This document shows, in pieces, positions 59,259-64,000 of a stretch of DNA of 64,000 bases; position 1 is the stretch's first letter, and the number at the start of each line of letters is the position of its first letter. The position numbers were made by a program, and so were the translations under genes. Below the pieces are notes generated by a model. It ran no database searches, was not told the DNA's origin, and saw only the letters and a list, made by a program, of their open reading frames with translations. Source of the stretch: Sthenelais limicola. Its lineage: Eukaryota; Annelida; Polychaeta; Phyllodocida; Sigalionidae. The stretch covers positions 134,464,755 through 134,528,754 of the forward strand of contig OW804094.1 of assembly GCA_942159475.1 (NCBI GenBank), given 5' to 3'.

Positions 59259-59789
59259 GTGAGTTCTATATTGGTTTGGATGTTTGTCTTATAGTAAATG
59301 ATTAAACATTATTTTTATTTTTTTATTTTGGTAGTATTTCACAGTATTATCGTTGTAACTAAGAAGTAATTTTGCTATAAATTAAACAAACTGCTGTTTC
59401 TTTCTTGTGTGTGAATTCCGCATTAATTGTTAGACTTAAAATTGGCACACAAACAAATTAATAATATTTTTTTAAAAATAAATAAAATGATGACGATTAC
59501 TAGTAGGCCAGCGGCCAAGGGCCAAAAAAGCCATTATTTAAGAAGTTACCCCTACCCACCGTATAACAAGCTAAATTTGAGGTATTTTGTGTAGAATTTC
59601 ATGAATTTTCCGAATCTGAAGAAAAAAATTGCCCAAAAGGTGGCGAACATTGTCAAAATGGCCTGTTTCCATGGAAACTAGTGATTTTTTTGTATTTTAG
59701 CAAAAAATAGGTTTTTATTGTCCCATTTCTACACTTTTATCAGTATTGTAACCAAACTTGAGAATAATACTGATGTATCTAAGGGTTAT
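59259..59789. other. WDR6 intron 4, first part, nothing recognised
   Basis: AT-rich intron sequence after the exon 4 donor. Confidence 0.5.
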
Positions 59790-60720
59790 CATTTCCATTC
59801 GAATCAGTGACCTTGCTCAAGGTCAAGGTCACCAAATATGACCTTGAAATGTAAAAATAGCAAAATTCTGGGATGTGACATCCTATTTTCTCTTATAAAA
59901 ATATGGCAATAGAAGAAAATGGTAACCTAATGCATAAAAATTATAACTGACATTAGGGGAAAGAAAAATAACCCATTTTTGGTATCATTGGAATGTCTGT
60001 TGCCATGGTAACCAAGCCTCACTTTTTGTTCTATGCTAAATTTTGTGTACATCTAAATAACATACTGCAGTCTATATCTTTTGAACAATTTATTTCAAAG
60101 CTACACAATTTATACATGTGAAAGGGATCCAAGTGTACTTTCATAATATATCTTTTAATTGACCTTTGTCAAGGTCAAGGTCACCATTTTCAAGGTCAAA
60201 CATCAAATTTTGGTTCAAATTTGAGTATTATGTATGTATCTTAGGAACTATTTATCACTGGCGTACACAATTTATGCATGTGATAGGACACTAACATCAC
60301 TTCTATGAGACATCATATGAATGACCTTTGGTAAGGTCAAGGTCACCTAATCCAAGGTCAAACATAACATTTTTTCTTGATTTTAGATTTTGGTATTATG
60401 TATCTCTGGAATTATTTATCCCTAGGTTACCCAATATGAGCATCTGATAGGGTTCTGGGAGCACAGGCATTAGATGTCTTGTCAATGACCTATGTCATGG
60501 TCAAGGTCAACATTTCAAGGTCAAAGATCAAGTTTTGGTCCAAATTCTTGTATTAGGTAGGTTTCTCTGGAACTATTCTCCCTGGGGTACACAATTAAAA
60601 TATGCGACAGGGCTCTAACAGCATTTTCATAAGACATGTTGTCAATAACCTTCATCAATGAAGGATAAGGTCACAATTATCAAGGACAAAGGTAAGATTT
60701 CTATCTGAATTTTTAATAAT
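59790..60720. repeat. ~165-bp tandem repeat with TCAAGGTCAAGGTCA cores
   Basis: Core words start near 59817, 60169, 60332, 60497 and 60661, so the period is about 164 bp (the first gap is about two units, one lacking the core). Each unit also carries TGACCTT on one side and GGAACTATTTATC or similar further on. Confidence 0.82.
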
Positions 60721-61140
60721 AATCCCTTGTAATCCCTAATAATCATCTAACACACAAGAGCTGTGAATAGAAGATGTATTAAAGCCATGATAGGTGTGCG
60801 TATCCACAAAAAGAGGGCCAGTTTTGCCTATGGCATTTGCATGGATAGATTTCAGTAGAGGAATCAGCTTTTCAAATGCATTGAATTTACTTCACTAATT
60901 TGATTGGCTGCATGGATCTATTCAATGACAATCAATGACGCTCATTTTAATGACATAGTATAGCATAGGGTGATTCTATGAGTAAGGGGTGTCAAGTGAG
61001 TAAGTATGACTGCTAGGCGAGTCTTCACCTGTAAGCCTGTTGTGGCTTCAAACCTAGATCTTGGCTGGAGTATAACCAATATTGTGCATATATTACACTC
61101 AATTGAGTAACATCTGACACATTCTTTGACGCAAATTTTG

Positions 61141-64000
61141 CTCATTGACCAATATTACATCCTCTAGATGTTGCTCATTGACCATTGTTATACCCTCTAT
61201 GTTGCTCCATGACCTCCATCATACCTTCAATGTTGCTCCATGATGATCTCTATACCTTTTATGCTGCTAAATAATGACCATTTTATTCCCTATAATGCTC
61301 CATGGCCCCCCTCATACCCTCTATAGGGCTCCATGGCACCCATTATACCCTCTGTGCTGCTCCATGACCACCATTATGCCCTCTCTATGTTACTCCATAA
61401 AACCCATTATACCCTCTATGTTATTCCATGACCACCATATATCCTCTATGTAGTGCTCCATGGCCCCCATCACATCCTCTAGAGGGCTCCATGCCCCAAA
61501 TTATACCCTCCATGTTACCACATGACCCCCTATTCATAACCCCTATGCTGCTCCATGACCCCCATTATACCTTCTATGTTATTCCATGACCCCTATTATA
61601 CCTTTTATATTGCTCCATGACCCCTATCATACCCTCTACGATGTTCCATGACCCCATTATACCCTCTATAATGCTCCATGGCCCCCATTATACCCTCTAA
61701 GTTACCCTAAGTTACTCTATGACCCCAATGACACCCTCTATGCTGCTCTATGATCACCATTATACCCTCTATGCTGCTCCATGACCACCATTATACCCTC
61801 TATGCTGATCCATATGACCACCATTATACCCTCTATGATGCTCCATGCCCCCAATTATACCATCTATGCTGCTCCATGACCCCAATTATACCATCTCTGC
61901 TGCTCCATGACCACCATTATACCCTCTATGCTGCTCCATATGACCACCATCATACCCTCTAACTTACTCTATGACCCCAATGACACCCTCTATGCTGCTC
62001 CATGACCACCATTATACCCTCTATGCTGCTCCATGACCCCAATGACACCCTCTAGGCTGCTCCATGACTCCAATGACACCCTCTAGGCTGCTCCATGGCC
62101 CCCATCATACCCTCTAACTTACTCTATGACCCCAATGACACCCTCTATGCTGCTCCAGGACCACCATTATACCCTCTAGGCTGCTCCATGGATGACCCCA
62201 ATTATTCCCTCTAGGCTGCTCCATGGATGACCCCAATTATACCCTCTATGTTGCTCCATGACCACCATTATACCCTCTATGCTGCTCAATGACCCCAATT
62301 ATTTGTTGTTGTAACTTTTATTGCCAAACATTAAGAAATGGACGTCAGCGGAACTAAGCTCCCCATAGGTGGGAGGATTTCAAGCCCGACTGGTTGACAT
62401 GGTTTTAGTGAGAGAACAATCCAATGCCGAGGCAACGCCCCATGCACTATATTATACCATCTATGCTGCTCCATGACCCCAATTATACCCTCTATGCTGC
62501 TCCATGACCACCATTATACCCTCTATGCTGCTCCATGACCCCAATTATACCATCTATGCTGCTCCATGACCACCATTATACCCTCTATGCTGCTCCATAA
62601 CCACCATTCACCCTCTATGAAGCTCTATGACCACCATTATATCCTCTATAGTACTCCATAGTTCCCATCATACCCTCTATACTCCTCCTAGGCCCCCATT
62701 ATACACTCTATAATGCTCCATGATGCCTATTGTACTGTCTATAGTCCTCCATGATCCCTATCATTCCCACTATGTTACTGCATTGCCACAATTATACCCG
62801 CCATGTTACTCCATAACCTCCATCATACCCTCTATGCTGCTCCATAACCATAACCATACCCTCTATGCTGCTCTATGGCCCCCATCATACCCTCTATGTT
62901 ATTCCATGACCCCCATAATACCTGTTATATTGCTCCATGACCACCATCATACCCTCTATGTTACTTCATGACCCATATTATACCCTCTATGCTGCTCCAT
63001 GACCCCCATCATACTGTCTATGTTATTCCATGACCCCCCGAATACCCTTTATATGGCTCCATGACCCCTATCACACCCTCTCTGTTACTCCATGACCAAC
63101 ATTATACCCTCTATGCTGCTCCATGACCCCCCATTATACCCTCTACGATGCTCCATGATCCCCATCATACCCTTTATAGGGTTTCATAGCCCCAATTATA
63201 CCCTCTATGATGCTCTATAGCCACCATTATGTCCTCTATAGTGCTCCATAGCCCCCATCATACCCTCTATAGGGCTCCATAGCCCCAATTATATCCTTTA
63301 TGATGCTCTATGACCACCATTATATCCTCTATATTGCTCCATGGCCACCATATCATACCCACTATGATGCTCTATGACCACCACCATACCTTCTGTGCTG
63401 CCCCATGACCCCCATTATACCATCTATGCTGCTCCATCACCATCATTATACCCTCCATGACCCCCCCCCCCCCCCGCCATAATAATACATATATATATAA
63501 TTATTCCCTATAATAATTACAGAACAAACCATACCCTCTATAGTGCTCCATTACCACCATCATACTCTCTATAGGGCTCCATGTCACCCATTATGCCCTC
63601 TGTGCTGCTCCATGACCACCATTATGCCCTCTCTATGTTACTCCATAACACCCATTATACCTCTTTATATATATGTTATTCCATGGCCCCCATGATATCC
63701 TCTAGAGGGCTCCATAGCCCCAATTATACCCGCTATTGTGCTCCATGACCCCCATTATACCCTCCATTTTACCACATGACCCCCATTCATAACCCCTATG
63801 CTGCTCCATGACCCCATTATACCTTCTATGTTATTCCATGACCCCTATTATACCTTTTATATTGCTCCATGACCCCTATCATGCCCTCTACGATGCTCTC
63901 TATGTTACTCCTTGACTCCCATTATATCCCATACGTTGCTCCATGACCCCCATTATACCCTCTATGTTGCTCCATGACCCCCATTATATCCTCTATGTTG
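61141..64000. repeat. 31-bp minisatellite, roughly 90 copies, running off the window
   Basis: Consensus unit CCATTATACCCTCTATGCTG followed by CTCCATGACCA, 31 bp. Copies vary by substitutions and small indels (CATGACCCC, GATGCTCC, AGGGCTCC variants). It is interrupted by a 148-bp insertion (62303-62450) and a poly-C/AT stretch (63458-63525). It gives only pseudo-frames. Confidence 0.95.
62303..62450 (-). mobile_element. Retroposed short element inside the minisatellite, ATTAT target duplication
   Basis: Read on the minus strand it ends GCAATAAAAGTTACAACAAC, a (CAA)n tail. It is flanked by ATTAT at 62298-62302 and 62451-62455. GGGCTTGAAATCC inside loosely resembles a Pol III B-box, so a SINE is possible. 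Confidence 0.5.

Noticed and set aside
61750..62971. Repetitive His/Tyr/Pro frames
   Set aside because: Translations of the 31-bp minisatellite with indels.

Overview
The window is from an AT-rich animal (metazoan) genome. It has long introns with GT-AG boundaries, very dense short inverted-repeat transposons, microsatellites and large tandem arrays, and no bacterial-style operons. Clustered TAGGCCTA-type words and TGACCTTGACC-type tandem repeats suggest a marine invertebrate (mollusc, echinoderm or similar), but the lineage cannot be fixed from sequence alone. Most open reading frames here are chance frames in repeats.

Two real genes can be assembled by reading splice sites. (1) On the minus strand, positions 31938 to 55 carry the CCDC142 orthologue: eight coding exons (30063-31938, 21645-21731, 20091-20264, 5353-5537, 3851-4000, 3260-3374, 1045-1222, 55-343). 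All have consensus splice sites and matching phases and give a 1011-residue protein from the ATG at 31920-31918. Its 5' leader exon lies further right; a CpG- and YY1-motif-bearing segment near 51.6-51.8 kb is one candidate. (2) On the plus strand, the first four coding exons of WDR6 (58109-58166, 58431-58529, 58901-58997, 59180-59258) encode the N-terminal 111 residues. The gene runs off the right edge. A likely leader exon ends at 56834. The two genes diverge.

The introns and intergenic space are a transposon landscape. They hold 14 copies of a ~240-bp GGGTCAG-ended family, 14 copies of a ~215-bp family with CAGTCTAGGCCC ends, and several smaller terminal-inverted-repeat families. A complete 2.56-kb element with perfect 26-bp ends and TAA target duplication is nested inside a second element with CAGTGGAACC ends. 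There are also retroelement 3' tails, an endonuclease-domain fragment, and four sites resembling degenerate hammerhead-ribozyme cores.

Regional layout: 0-32 kb is CCDC142 and its repeat-filled introns; 32-51.6 kb is the probable 5' intron or intergenic space; 51.6-57 kb is the inter-promoter region, with a perfect 41-copy 9-bp array; 57-59.3 kb is the WDR6 5' end, with a fold-back repeat cluster in its first intron; 59.3-64 kb is WDR6 intron 4, filled by a ~165-bp tandem repeat with nuclear-receptor-like half-sites and a ~2.9-kb 31-bp minisatellite.
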